Positions 1-5,270 of a DNA stretch of 5,270 bases are shown here, piece by piece. The stretch lies in the NCBI GenBank assembly GCA_023390485.1, contig JAEWCT010000087.1, positions 1-5,270 on the forward strand, written 5' to 3'. The notes beneath the pieces were generated by a model, which was given only the letters and a program-made list of their open reading frames with translations, was not told where the DNA came from and did not search any database. Position 1 is the first letter of the stretch. Each line of letters begins with the position of its first letter. Source of the DNA: Pseudomonadota bacterium (GTDB lineage Bacteria; Pseudomonadota; Alphaproteobacteria; Rhizobiales; Hyphomicrobiaceae). Both the position numbers and the translations under genes were made by a program.

Positions 1-1558
1 CTTCCCAGCTGACAAGTGCCGACCCTTCAACATCCGGAAGCGCCGTACCGAAGAGGTTTGTGGCGACCGTGTACCATTCACCGCTCCTCACCGTGGCGTC
101 GATGACGGGCGCGAGCGTCGTCGTGCGGGCGATCGAAGACGTTCCGCCAGCACCGTTGACGATGCCATCTGCGATTTTCAGCGTGCCATCGATCAAAGCA
201 ATCGTGCCTGCGCCGGTTGCAGTATCGGCGCTCGCCCCGCCGCCGCCAAACACATGGGGCATAATCGTAACTTGGCTATCCTGAACGGCAAACGAACCGA
301 CGGAGCTTGTGCCCTGCGTTTCGACGGTAAGATTTCCGACATAGGTTCCAGCATTGTCGAATGTGAAGGACTTTGTGCCCCACATATTCAATGTGTAAGT
401 GGTGGTGCCGGAAGCTGCGCCCGTCGTTATCGTAGATGCTGAATTGCCATTGAATTCTTCGGCAGCAGGGTTGCCCAGAGTTGTCGTGCCTGTGGTTGTC
501 GCAGTGGCAAAGCAACCGTCGGCACCGATCGTACAAGTCCTTCCCGTAACAACCTGCATACGCTGATCAACATCGATGTTGCCAGTCAACGTCGCGCCCT
601 TTTCGTTGACGAGCGTGTGTTCGCCGTTGCCGTAATAGATGTTGCCGTCGATCGTTCCCCGGTTTGTTATCTCGGAATCGAGCTGGCCGAACTGACTGTT
701 GATATTCAACCGAGCGTCGGTTTGCGCGCCGCCTGTTCCGAGGCCGTTTGAAAGAGCCCACCAACGCACCGCGACACCACCGACAGCCACGATATCGCCC
801 TTGATTGTGCCATCGTTATTGATCGTAGCAGAGCGAATTTCACCGCTGTCCGAAACGGCACCAATCGCGATACCAGCACCGCGTCCAGCCGTATGCTCGA
901 TCGTCCCCTCGTTATTGAGCTCGAATTCTCCAGCACGGCTGTAGACGCCGGTTGCCAGCTGGCCCGTCGCAGATATGGTTCCGCTGTTATTGATAGTGAG
1001 GGCTTCGAGCTCCTCTTCCGAGAAGATGCCCGCAGCAACCGACAAGTTGCCGCCGCTTGCCTGCAAAGAGGTCGCTGTGACTGTGGTCAGCGTCAGCGGT
1101 CCGCGCGCGACCGATATATTACCGGAGTTATTGACGGTCATTTCTTCGGTGTCGCCGTTGCCGGCAATGCCGTAGGCCTGACCGCGACCGAAGCTCGTAA
1201 TGGCTAAATTGCCTGAGTTATCGATGACATATTCACCCGCATCGTCGGCATTGATACCGATGATGTTCACAGCATTGAATGTGTTGTTGTTGATGGTGAT
1301 ATTGCCGCTGTTGGCAAGACTTCCCGCTTCGTTTACAGGCACGATCTCTATGCCCGTGGTCGCGGGAAGATTGCCCGGTCCCACCGTGATGTTGAGCAAG
1401 TTTGAACTCGTGCCTTCACATTCGAGTTGATTTGGCGCGCTGCCTGCAGCACAGGCGGCGAGCGCCTGGTGCGACACGCCCATGCTGAGCGTTGCCGCAA
1501 GGGAAGCAAGCAGAAATCTTGCAGCGGGACGGCCCAAAATTTGGTTCGATGAAGACAT
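1..1558 (-). CDS. Autotransporter-type surface protein, N-terminal part (C-terminus beyond left edge)
   Basis: An uninterrupted frame of 519 codons runs from an ATG at 1558-1556 to the left edge with no stop. The start is chosen because a purine-rich ribosome binding site lies just upstream and a Sec-type signal peptide follows at once (basic residues at 10 and 14, hydrophobic stretch about 15-28, ALA-A cleavage site at 34/35). The rest is rich in Asn, Gly, Thr, Ser and Ala, and repeats a motif of the form (I/V/L)-N-N-x-G-(T/N)-I at about residues 82, 112, 142, 189, 214, 246, 297 and 400. This is the signature of right-handed beta-helix passenger domains of type Va autotransporters, secreted through the outer membrane by a C-terminal barrel. 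That barrel is not visible here, so a two-partner or other beta-helical exoprotein remains possible. Cysteines occur only at 36, 47, 342 and 349, as two close pairs. Target or adhesive function cannot be read from the sequence. The class is fairly sure; the specific role is unknown. Confidence 0.85.
   Translation of the reverse strand, partial: MSSSNQILGRPAARFLLASLAATLSMGVSHQALAACAAGSAPNQLECEGTSSNLLNITVGPGNLPATTGIEIVPVNEAGSLANSGNITINNNTFNAVNIIGINADDAGEYVIDNSGNLAITSFGRGQAYGIAGNGDTEEMTVNNSGNISVARGPLTLTTVTATSLQASGGNLSVAAGIFSEEELEALTINNSGTISATGQLATGVYSRAGEFELNNEGTIEHTAGRGAGIAIGAVSDSGEIRSATINNDGTIKGDIVAVGGVAVRWWALSNGLGTGGAQTDARLNINSQFGQLDSEITNRGTIDGNIYYGNGEHTLVNEKGATLTGNIDVDQRMQVVTGRTCTIGADGCFATATTTGTTTLGNPAAEEFNGNSASTITTGAASGTTTYTLNMWGTKSFTFDNAGTYVGNLTVETQGTSSVGSFAVQDSQVTIMPHVFGGGGASADTATGAGTIALIDGTLKIADGIVNGAGGTSSIARTTTLAPVIDATVRSGEWYTVATNLFGTALPDVEGSALVSWE
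344..1315 (-). repeat. Protein-level beta-helix repeat region of the passenger (NNxGTI motifs)
   Basis: Between residues 82 and 405 the protein carries about nine degenerate copies of an Asn-Asn/Ser-Gly-Thr/Asn-Ile motif, for example VNNSGNI, INNSGTI, LNNEGTI, INNDGTI and ITNRGTI. They are spaced about 25-50 residues apart and separated by Ala/Gly/Thr-rich strands. The DNA copies are diverged, so this is an old protein repeat and not a recent tandem duplication. Such motifs form the turns of right-handed parallel beta-helices in autotransporter passengers; the fold assignment is inference from the pattern. Confidence 0.65.
1457..1558 (-). other. Sec signal peptide of the autotransporter-type protein
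   Basis: Residues 1-34 form a signal peptide: a polar N-region with arginines at 10 and 14, a hydrophobic core (FLLASLAATLSMGV) and a polar C-region ending in ALA before Ala35, a good signal peptidase I site. One residue further on, L33-A34-A35-C36 also fits a lipobox, so signal peptidase II processing cannot be excluded. The polar SHQ stretch between the core and the cleavage site, and the nearby second cysteine at 47, make the signal peptidase I reading more likely. Confidence 0.8.
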
Positions 1559-1560
1559 GA

Positions 1561-1574
1561 CTTCTCCCCCCTCC
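1561..1574 (-). promoter_or_regulatory. Ribosome binding site of the autotransporter-type gene
   Basis: Read leftward, the bases before the ATG are GGAGGGGGGAGAAG then TC. This long purine run offers two overlapping Shine-Dalgarno cores, GGAGG about 11 bases and GGGGAG 5 bases before the start codon. It supports ATG 1558-1556 as the true start. Confidence 0.7.
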
Positions 1575-1711
1575 AAATCGTGTTTGGAAGTTTTCTTTTG
1601 ATTATTGGCTTGAGTAGTTCGGGTACTTCGAAGCTCACGCTAAACGGCAGACGGGAAGCTGGCGCTAAGACTACGTTCGCTGGATTGGGATAACGACGAT
1701 CTCTTCTGGAA

Positions 1712-1725
1712 ACGCCATTTGGCGT
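1712..1725. promoter_or_regulatory. 14-base dyad, possible operator
   Basis: ACGCCA-TT-TGGCGT is a perfect inverted repeat, lying about 155 bases before the start of the autotransporter-type gene and after the candidate terminator. With a 2-base centre it is a poor RNA hairpin and looks more like a binding site for a dimeric regulator. A chance palindrome of this size is possible, and no regulator is identified. Confidence 0.3.
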
Positions 1726-1746
1726 CGGACACGCAAAAATCTACTC

Positions 1747-1778
1747 AAATCGCTCCCCTTCCCGGCATCAGGCGATTT
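1747..1778. repeat. Inverted repeat AAATCGC / GCGATTT, 18-base spacer
   Basis: Seven-base perfect arms (1747-1753 and 1772-1778) flank an 18-base spacer upstream of the autotransporter-type gene. On the plus strand the right arm runs on into TT, but no plus-strand gene ends here. Arms of this length are expected by chance a few times in 5 kb, so functional meaning is uncertain. Confidence 0.2.
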
Positions 1779-1810
1779 TTCTTGAATTCCCCTTCGCGCA
1801 ACTCGCCGCG

Positions 1811-1839
1811 AAAAAAAGAAAGCCATCGACTTTGCTTTC
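1811..1839 (-). terminator. Candidate Rho-independent terminator after the AAA+ ATPase gene
   Basis: Read leftward, GAAAGC (1839-1834) pairs with GCTTTC (1823-1818) across a 10-base loop, followed directly by seven T residues (1817-1811). The orientation fits termination of the leftward ATPase transcript, about 230 bases after its stop codon. The stem is only 6 bp with three G-C pairs, so it may be weak. A second hairpin (TTCGCG/CGCGAA, 1793-1812) overlaps the T tract on the far side. Confidence 0.4.
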
Positions 1840-2049
1840 CTATCCCACTGTTATCGACGTGAGCATTGCCCGGAAATGGGAGTATTTCCTGTAGAAATTG
1901 AATAGCCTCAAAATGCTGTGTACGTTGCAAAGTCGCCACAGACTGCCAATTTCCGTCTGCAATAAGCAATTCGCCCCAATTTTTTTCATTTGCGCTGAGC
2001 GATCGCAGCGGCCTTCAACTTGAGGCATCGAAACAATCGAACTGACACT

Positions 2050-2064
2050 GCTCTCCTCGAGAGC
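2050..2064 (-). repeat. Short hairpin just after the AAA+ ATPase stop codon
   Basis: GCTCTC-CTC-GAGAGC forms a 6-bp stem with a 3-base loop, five bases beyond the stop codon (TAG, 2072-2070) in the direction of transcription. No T tract follows, so it is not a standard intrinsic terminator; it could protect the 3' end of the mRNA or be incidental. Confidence 0.25.
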
Positions 2065-2069
2065 TTCAC

Positions 2070-2798
2070 CTAATTCTGTTCGAGCGCGAAGAGATCGAAG
2101 TTGCCGCGCAGAACGTCTTCAACCCGGCCACTGCGAACGCTGCCGTCACCATTCCGCACGAGCGGTGTGGCCCCTTTCCTGTAACGACGAATAATATTCG
2201 TGCCGCGTTTTGCTTTGGCTCCGAATGCTCCTGCAAGCGTTCGGCGGATCTCGACCTTCGACGCGTCTCCAAGCGGCAGGCTCGCAATGAGGACGTGCGC
2301 CGTGACGCGGCTGCCTCCAACCTCGCTTTTCTCCAGAATATGCAGACCGGCTTCGCGAGCAAGAGCGCGATAAGCTCCGAAACCGCCAACGATCAGCGCA
2401 TTCCCATCCACGTCCGGAATGGCGTCGATCTCGCTTGCGTACATGTTCCTGTTGCGGGCCCAGGCGCGGTACATGCTGCCGAGTTCCGCACACCATGCCG
2501 TTGCGGCCTCACCATCATCGGCGTCCATCACAAACGCCGGTTCGACGATGAGCGCGGCCTCGACAGGCGCTTTTTCGTCAAGATCCTTCAGCCCCTCTTT
2601 GACGAGATGAATCTGCATGGCGAGCCGGGCGATCAGATCGCGCATGCTTTTTCCGGTCTGCCGCGCCAGACGCGCCTCGAGCGAGGTGGCCGTTTCAGTT
2701 GCGACCTCGATACGGTCCATCAACTCCAGACGGGCGAGCGTTTGCGATCTATCGGCCCGCGACCAGAAGTCGGGCAATCCGATCTCGCCTGTCAATTC
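2070..2798 (-). other. Release factor 2 (PrfB)-like C-terminal module lacking the GGQ domain
   Basis: From about residue 825 the sequence follows PrfB. LPDFW (832-836) matches the PDFW signature of RF2 domain 1 and is followed by charged coiled-coil helices (about 840-895). Next comes a PCRF-type segment: WCAELGSMYRAWA (926) for the WASMLERMYLRWA segment of RF2, GGFGAYRALAREAGLH (962) for YAYGWLRTETGVH, then KSEVGGSR (981) for the SPF loop. The end, IRRY (1027) to VLRGNFDLF (1053-1061), matches the RF2 terminus (IRSY to VLDGSLDQF). About 100 residues of domain 3 with GGQ are absent, replaced by about 25 residues (1000-1025). The alignment is from memory of RF2; the overall match is strong. 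Confidence 0.8.
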
Positions 2799-5270
2799 CG
2801 ACTTTTCGGCTGACCATTCGGCAGACTCGATGCGCTGAACGATTGGTTCGTGAGCGGCAGCAAGACTTGCGATCTCGCCGGTATCGCCAGACGGCGTGCG
2901 CATCATGTCGAACAGGCTCGCGGGTGCGCCGGTTAGAGCCTGGGCGGAGTCCGGCGATGCAGCCACAACGTCGCTCTTGCCGTCGGGGTCGACGAAGTCG
3001 GCGCGAAGTGCACCGCCATCGCGGCGCACGAAGACGAATTGGTCGCCTTCGGGGAAACGCCGCTCGACGATCGTTTCCGCGAGCGGCGCTATCAGGTAGT
3101 GATCGATGGCCCGCTTCAGCGGCCGCGCGCCCATCTCCGGTGAAAAGCCTTTTTCGAGAAGGAACTCGAGCGCGCTGGCATCCCACTCGACGGCCCATGC
3201 GCGGTCTTTCAAACCGCGCCGCTCGAAAATGTGCGCGAGTTCCTTCATGAGAATTCCGCGCATCAATTCGCGCGTCAGCGGCTTGAATACGACGATTTTG
3301 TCGAGACGGTTCTGAAACTCGGGACGGAATGTCTGCGAAATGGCTTTGTGGATTTGTTCGTCCGTAAAACCTGAAGAGGATGGCTTGAAACCTATGCTGC
3401 CGCTATCGCGATGCGTCGTCGCGCCAAGGTTCGACGTCAGGATGATGATGCAGTGGCGAAAATCCGCGGTCTGTCCAGTGGCGTCCGTCAGCCGGCCCTC
3501 GTCGAAGACCTGGAGGAAAAGGTCCCAGATCTGCGGGTGCGCCTTCTCGAACTCGTCCAGAAGCACGACTGAGAACGGCTGCTTCCGGATTCGCGCCACC
3601 AGCGTCTCGGCATCGGCAGGAAGATTGCCGCCGCCCAGTATTTTCTGCGCGCCCTCGTAAGTCTGATATTCGCTCATGTCGAGCCGGATCATGCGATCGA
3701 CCGCGCCGAAAAGGTAATCGGCAACGGTCTTCGCAAGCTCGGTTTTGCCGGTGCCGGTCGGGCCCGCGAACAGAAAAACGCCGATCGGCTTCCCAGGATC
3801 GTTGAGGCCGGATTTCAGCATCGCAATGCGCTCGACCAGTGCCGCGACGGCGTGTGGCTGACCAATGACGCGGGCTTGGAAGAAACCGCGGACCTCTTCG
3901 AGGCTCAAGCGTTCCGCACCATCGAGGATCGACAGCGGCAGCCCCGTGAGTTGCGAGAGCGTTTCCAGGATCTCATGGCTGCCAAGACGTTTGACTTTCT
4001 CTTTCTCCGAACGAACGGCCGTCATTTTCATGAGAGACAGCGCAGAGCCAGGAAGATGCATCGCGGTCAGGTAGCTTTGAGCGACATCAACCGATGTCCG
4101 GGCGAAACTCGGGTCGATCGGCGTCCGCGTTGTCTTTTCCAAGCGTGCGGCGAGCGTTTCGGCAAGTTCGATCGCCTCCTCCTCGTCCATGTCCTCCATG
4201 CGGACGATTTCGAGATGGCGCCTCACTGCGGGCTTCAGCTGCTGTAACTTCGTCGTCGCGGCGAGTGAGGCTTCAGCCCAGATGAGAAGACGTCCCGCCG
4301 CAACTGCCGGCAAGATCTGATCCAGGATGCTCGCGCTCTGGGCTTGGTGCGTCCCGCTGAGCGCCAAGCCAAGGAGGTCTGGCACGTACCAAATCACTTT
4401 GTTGCCAGCGTCCAGTTCCTGGAGCACCTCGCGGATGCGTCCCTCGAGCTGGCCGATATACATCTGCCCGGCTTGAAGATCGGCGCCGCTTGCCTGAAAA
4501 ACTCGCCACTCTTTCGCGCCTATGCGGTCGGCCAGAAGTTTCAGAAACGACGTCTTCCCGACATACGGTTCGCCACTGACCAAAAGGATGCGTAATGATC
4601 CGCCATCCACCAGCCGTTGGGCGGCGCCGAGTGCATCTTTCCAGCCTTGAGGTTCGATCAGAAGTCCATTTTCGGTGTTGTTCGCCCAGAAGCGGCCGAT
4701 CGATGACAGGAACGATGATGGGGATGGGGACGTCGTCGATGATGTCTCCTGCTGAGGACTGGCGGGCGCGACCTTCGCCGCGAGACGTACCGCCATCGGG
4801 TGACTGACAAGCGCCAGGAAATCCCTGATTTGCTCCCTCTTCCAGAGCGGCAGCGCCATGACCTCGGGACCAACTTCGGCGAGTTCGTCCTCGCCGAGCG
4901 CGGTGAAGTGATCTGAAAGGAGGTGACGCAAAAGAATGTTGTCCGACCACCAGTCGCGAAGCCCCACGAGAAACGCTCCGGCAGGCGGGCGCGGATCGGC
5001 CGTCAAGAAATATTGGAATGCGAACGTCATTTGCCAGACGGACAATCCGTCGAAACGCGGCAGCACTTTCGACGCGCAGCCCGCAGCGTCGGGCCTTTCT
5101 TTCAAAGCCGCAAAAGCTGCGCACGAGAGCGGCCAGTTCTGCCCGAAGGCATAATCAAAAACCGTCTCGAGCGGGACATTTGGATCGGCCAGAAGGCCCA
5201 GCGCTTTTTTAAAGTCGGCGTTCTCAGCAAGTTCGTTCGTGTGGGCGGAATCGCGAGCAAAGGGTTCCAG
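2070..5270 (-). CDS. Clp/HSP100-type double AAA+ ATPase fused to a release factor 2-like module (N-terminus beyond right edge)
   Basis: The frame is open from the right edge to TAG at 2072-2070, giving 1066 visible residues (numbered from the edge). An internal TTG at 5105 can be read as a start, but coding-like sequence continues upstream, so the true start is outside. Residues 1 to about 165 are an unrecognised helical region without a recognisable Clp_N repeat. Residues 168-190 are a Ser/Thr/Pro-rich linker. D1 (about 205-385) has Walker A GEPYVGKTS at 233 but a degenerate Walker B (VIWYVPD, 292). D2 (about 458-745) has Walker A GPTGTGKT (503), Walker B VVLLDEFEK (568), sensor 1 LTSN, arginine finger in RPEFQNR (649-655) and sensor 2 GARPLKR (714). 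There is no ClpB-style M-domain between D1 and D2. Residues about 825-1066 match PrfB domains 1 and 2/4. Inferred role: ATP-driven protein unfolding or remodelling, perhaps at the ribosome. ClpA is about 758 and ClpB about 857 residues, so this is much longer. The AAA+ identity is very secure; the function is open. Confidence 0.92.
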   Translation of the reverse strand: MEPFARDSAHTNELAENADFKKALGLLADPNVPLETVFDYAFGQNWPLSCAAFAALKERPDAAGCASKVLPRFDGLSVWQMTFAFQYFLTADPRPPAGAFLVGLRDWWSDNILLRHLLSDHFTALGEDELAEVGPEVMALPLWKREQIRDFLALVSHPMAVRLAAKVAPASPQQETSSTTSPSPSSFLSSIGRFWANNTENGLLIEPQGWKDALGAAQRLVDGGSLRILLVSGEPYVGKTSFLKLLADRIGAKEWRVFQASGADLQAGQMYIGQLEGRIREVLQELDAGNKVIWYVPDLLGLALSGTHQAQSASILDQILPAVAAGRLLIWAEASLAATTKLQQLKPAVRRHLEIVRMEDMDEEEAIELAETLAARLEKTTRTPIDPSFARTSVDVAQSYLTAMHLPGSALSLMKMTAVRSEKEKVKRLGSHEILETLSQLTGLPLSILDGAERLSLEEVRGFFQARVIGQPHAVAALVERIAMLKSGLNDPGKPIGVFLFAGPTGTGKTELAKTVADYLFGAVDRMIRLDMSEYQTYEGAQKILGGGNLPADAETLVARIRKQPFSVVLLDEFEKAHPQIWDLFLQVFDEGRLTDATGQTADFRHCIIILTSNLGATTHRDSGSIGFKPSSSGFTDEQIHKAISQTFRPEFQNRLDKIVVFKPLTRELMRGILMKELAHIFERRGLKDRAWAVEWDASALEFLLEKGFSPEMGARPLKRAIDHYLIAPLAETIVERRFPEGDQFVFVRRDGGALRADFVDPDGKSDVVAASPDSAQALTGAPASLFDMMRTPSGDTGEIASLAAAHEPIVQRIESAEWSAEKSELTGEIGLPDFWSRADRSQTLARLELMDRIEVATETATSLEARLARQTGKSMRDLIARLAMQIHLVKEGLKDLDEKAPVEAALIVEPAFVMDADDGEAATAWCAELGSMYRAWARNRNMYASEIDAIPDVDGNALIVGGFGAYRALAREAGLHILEKSEVGGSRVTAHVLIASLPLGDASKVEIRRTLAGAFGAKAKRGTNIIRRYRKGATPLVRNGDGSVRSGRVEDVLRGNFDLFALEQN
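3036..3899 (-). other. AAA+ module D2 (catalytic) of the ATPase
   Basis: This is the best conserved part. It has an RVIGQPHAV entry motif, Walker A GPTGTGKT, the DMSEY segment, Walker B LLDEFEKAH, EGRLTDATGQTADFR, sensor 1 in LTSNLG, the RPEFQNRLD arginine finger and a small domain with sensor 2 GARPLKR. It should be an active ATPase. The loop that in ClpB reads GAPPGYVGYEEGG is replaced by a shorter GGGNLPADAE without an aromatic residue, and an SIGFKP insertion (IGF at 626-628) follows sensor 1. Confidence 0.9.
4116..4658 (-). other. AAA+ module D1 (degenerate) of the ATPase
   Basis: Clp D1 landmarks appear in order. Walker A is GEPYVGKTS. The aromatic pore-loop site MYIG aligns with KYRG of ClpB and is followed by a GRIREVL helix like the EERL helix of ClpB. 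VIWYVPD stands at the Walker B position, and a VRR pair sits where ClpB has its arginine fingers (ERRF). Walker B has P-D where D-E is expected, so ATP binding may survive while hydrolysis is probably impaired. Confidence 0.75.

Larger units (their letters stand above)
1559..2069. other. Intergenic region, about 510 bases, no convincing gene
   Basis: This stretch separates the stop of the AAA+ ATPase gene from the start of the autotransporter-type gene and is visibly more AT-rich than its neighbours. Two short leftward frames exist (1745-1969, TTG start, 74 codons; 1840-2028, 62 codons). They overlap each other, match no family I recognise, and the longer one reads through the candidate terminator, so I do not call them genes. 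The stretch holds a candidate terminator, several dyads, and presumably the promoter of the downstream gene. I could not find a clear -35/-10 pair: AATAAT near 1601-1606 is a possible -10 with no good -35. Confidence 0.6.

Noticed and set aside
1999..2006. GCGATCGC octamer as a HIP1-type repeated element
   Set aside because: I noticed only this one copy in the window and the gene content is not cyanobacterial.
1745..2028. Two overlapping short leftward frames (74 and 62 codons) in the intergenic gap
   Set aside because: They overlap in different frames, match no family I recognise, and the longer one crosses the terminator-like hairpin. The ATG-started one lacks a good ribosome binding site.
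2295..3250. Plus-strand frames of 172 and 183 codons
   Set aside because: They lie opposite the RF2-like and D2 coding sequence, have Arg-rich composition and show no domain; antisense shadows.
5103..5105. TTG at 5105 as the start of the ATPase
   Set aside because: The frame stays open for 55 more codons to the window edge with protein-like, helix-forming composition, and no ribosome binding site is evident before the TTG.
4273..5124. A long leftward frame of 283 codons overlapping the ATPase gene
   Set aside because: It is very rich in Arg and Ser, has no recognisable motif, and lies in another frame of a clearly coding AAA+ gene; it is a GC-driven shadow.
1..5270. CRISPR array, tRNA/rRNA genes, insertion sequence or phage attachment site
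   Set aside because: No regularly spaced direct repeats, no tRNA-like cloverleaf, no transposase motif and no terminal inverted repeats were seen.

Overview
The window holds two leftward (minus-strand) genes, both cut by a window edge, with about 510 bases of non-coding DNA between them. GC-rich codon use, the type of Clp-family ATPase and the autotransporter-style adhesin suggest a Gram-negative proteobacterium. An alphaproteobacterium of the Rhizobiales/Hyphomicrobiales kind is my best guess, but nothing here fixes the taxon.

Right part (2070-5270): a very large Clp/HSP100-type double AAA+ ATPase. At least 1066 residues are visible and its N-terminus lies beyond the right edge. In order it has an unrecognised helical N-terminal region, a Ser/Thr/Pro-rich linker, a degenerate first AAA+ module (D1), a canonical second AAA+ module (D2), and a C-terminal block of about 240 residues that reads as class-I peptide chain release factor 2 (PrfB). 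This block keeps the coiled-coil domain 1 with its PDFW motif and the decoding-side domains 2/4 (PCRF type). It lacks the GGQ hydrolysis domain (domain 3) and the SPF codon-recognition motif. The fusion suggests an unfoldase docked on the ribosome by a release-factor mimic that can no longer release peptides. An IGF tripeptide at the ClpA/ClpC ClpP-loop position raises the possibility of coupling to ClpP. This is the most interesting item in the window.

Middle (1559-2069): no convincing gene. It carries a hairpin followed by seven T residues in the leftward direction (candidate terminator of the ATPase gene), several short dyads, and a purine-rich ribosome binding site for the next gene.

Left part (1-1558): the N-terminal 519 codons of a secreted surface protein, with a Sec signal peptide followed by Asn/Gly-rich NNxGTI-type beta-helix repeats typical of type V autotransporter passengers. 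The reading frame is open to the left edge, so any C-terminal beta-barrel lies outside. The two genes are co-oriented, but the gap and terminator suggest separate transcription units, and I see no evidence that they work together.
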